Part shown: positions 63,153 through 64,000 of the stretch, piece by piece
How the letters are laid out: each line of letters begins with the position of its first letter
Numbering within the stretch: the first letter of the stretch is position 1
Notes under the pieces: model-generated
What the model was told of the DNA's origin: nothing
The model's input: only the letters and a program-made list of their open reading frames with translations
Databases searched by the model: none
Made by a program: the position numbers and the translations under genes
Assembly: GCA_902561155.1 (NCBI GenBank)
Contig: CACEOY010000001.1
Coordinates: forward strand, 124,001 to 188,000
Direction of reading: 5' to 3'
Source: an uncultured Pelagibacteraceae bacterium
Lineage (GTDB): Bacteria > Pseudomonadota > Alphaproteobacteria > Pelagibacterales > Pelagibacteraceae
Length of the DNA stretch: 64,000 nt

Positions 63153-64000
63153 ATGAAAAACATTAAAAAATTACCGCTAATAGCATCATTATTATCTCTC
63201 TTAATTATTTTTACTCCGGCAAATGCTGATGTCAAAGTAGTTACTTCAATAAAACCTATACATTCATTAGCAAGTTATTTAATGGATGGAGTTGGTAAAC
63301 CAGATTTAATTGTAGATGGTTATGCATCTCCACATGGATTTGCTTTAAAACCATCACATGCAAAAATGTTACAAAATGCTGACTTAATATTCTGGGTTGG
63401 CGAAGACTTAGAAAATTTTTTAGAAAAACCATTAAAATCAATAGCAAAAAAAGCTGAAAAAATAGAATTAATGGAAATTAAGGGTTTAAAAAAATTAAAA
63501 TTTAGAGAAAGAAATATATTCGAAGGGCACGATGATCATGGGCATGATGAACATAAAGAACATGGTCATAAAGAAGATAAACATGATGATCATCACGAGC
63601 ATGCTCATGGTGAACATGATCCACATATCTGGCTTGATCCAATGAATGCAAAAGTAATTTTAAGTGAAATGGCAGAGCATCTAATTGAAAAAGATCAAGA
63701 AAACGCATCTAAATATAAAGCTAATTTAAAAAAAGCACACAAAGATTTAGATAAACTTACGAAAAAAGTAAAATCTGAATTAAATAAAGATTTTAAATCA
63801 ATTGTTTTTCATGACGCCTATCAATATTTTGAAAAAAGATTTGATGTGAATGTCTTGGGAGCTTTCACAGTAAATACAGATGTATTACCTGGTGCTGAAC
63901 AATTGTCTGAAATTAGAGAAGTGATTGAACATGAAAAAGTAAGTTGTGTATTTTCTGAACCTCAATTTAACCCAGATATAATCAAAGCAGTAGCAAAGGA
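63153..64000 (+). CDS. znuA: Zinc-binding periplasmic protein ZnuA, 3' end cut by window edge
   Basis: The frame is open from ATG 63153 to the window end (282 codons), so it is missing from the ORF track. It begins with a signal peptide (KKLPLIASLLSLLIIFTPANA). Zinc ligands are H61 in SPHGF, H158 in DPHIWLDP and the His of IVFHDAYQYF. A His/Asp-rich loop (about residues 126-155, with many HD/HGH repeats) is the flexible zinc-capturing loop of ZnuA. It is divergent from znuC, with two Zur-type boxes in the gap. Confidence 0.95.
   Translation, partial: MKNIKKLPLIASLLSLLIIFTPANADVKVVTSIKPIHSLASYLMDGVGKPDLIVDGYASPHGFALKPSHAKMLQNADLIFWVGEDLENFLEKPLKSIAKKAEKIELMEIKGLKKLKFRERNIFEGHDDHGHDEHKEHGHKEDKHDDHHEHAHGEHDPHIWLDPMNAKVILSEMAEHLIEKDQENASKYKANLKKAHKDLDKLTKKVKSELNKDFKSIVFHDAYQYFEKRFDVNVLGAFTVNTDVLPGAEQLSEIREVIEHEKVSCVFSEPQFNPDIIKAVAK

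Noticed and set aside
63256-63708. Minus-strand ORFs of 63 and 68 residues rich in His, opposite znuA
   Set aside because: They mirror the His/Asp-rich loop codons of znuA and have no start signals of their own.

Overview
The window looks like a piece of a SAR11-type alphaproteobacterial chromosome (Pelagibacterales). The reasons are very low GC, almost no intergenic DNA, 1-8 base overlaps between neighbouring genes, several non-ATG starts, and gene strings typical of Alphaproteobacteria: rlpA-dacC-tmk-holB-metG-tatD-MBL hydrolase; gyrA-coaD-ppi-tgt; dgt-argS-SPOR-nagZ-scpA-scpB-tatABC-serS-yajC-secDF; and aapJQMP. The organism assignment is inferred from sequence style and synteny and was not searched. 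I see no insertion sequence, phage, CRISPR or rRNA.

Layout. 1-3.7 kb: a fatty-acid oxidation gene cut by the left edge, tRNA-Pro, then nhaA, an IscU-like scaffold and a glutathione peroxidase. 3.7-11.2 kb: a long minus-strand housekeeping operon covering peptidoglycan enzymes, thymidylate kinase, DNA polymerase III delta prime, MetRS, TatD and an MBL hydrolase. 11.3-15.3 kb: tRNA-Ser, sdhE, recG, a DUF502 protein, a Tat-type M48 lipoprotein and tRNA-Lys. 15.4-24.2 kb: tgt, ppi, coaD, gyrA and ssb, divergent from uvrA and a PuuD-like membrane protein. 24.2-34.9 kb: protein export (secF, secD, yajC, tatABC), serS, scpAB, nagZ, argS and dgt. 34.9-41.6 kb: erpA, xth, manC, ilvD and valS. 41.7-44.1 kb: tRNA-Cys, tRNA-Asn, an XRE regulator, a periplasmic protein and cysK.

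The last 20 kb is mostly nutrient uptake. It holds the aap general amino-acid ABC system; a tautomerase; trmB; an SGNH protein; tRNA-Arg; a GcvT/DmdA-like demethylase with a short MetF-like reductase; an iron ABC system (fbpA, a 54-residue Cys-rich ORF, fbpB, fbpC) behind a good Fur box; a BASS-family transporter; a glycine-betaine-type permease with two tandem ProX binding proteins; and a zinc module (znuA divergent from znuCB-zur).

The points most worth a second look are these. A near-perfect Zur-type palindrome lies upstream of the BASS transporter and matches the two in the znuA/znuC intergenic region. An unlisted Cys-rich small ORF abuts fbpB. The GcvT-like/MetF-like pair follows the iron operon at 12 bases. 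A Tgt has lost two of its three zinc cysteines. AapJ looks like a lipoprotein. Perfect hairpins follow both the aapJ and fbpA binding-protein genes. Nothing in the window is a clearly unprecedented multi-gene system; the novelty is in regulation and in altered proteins.
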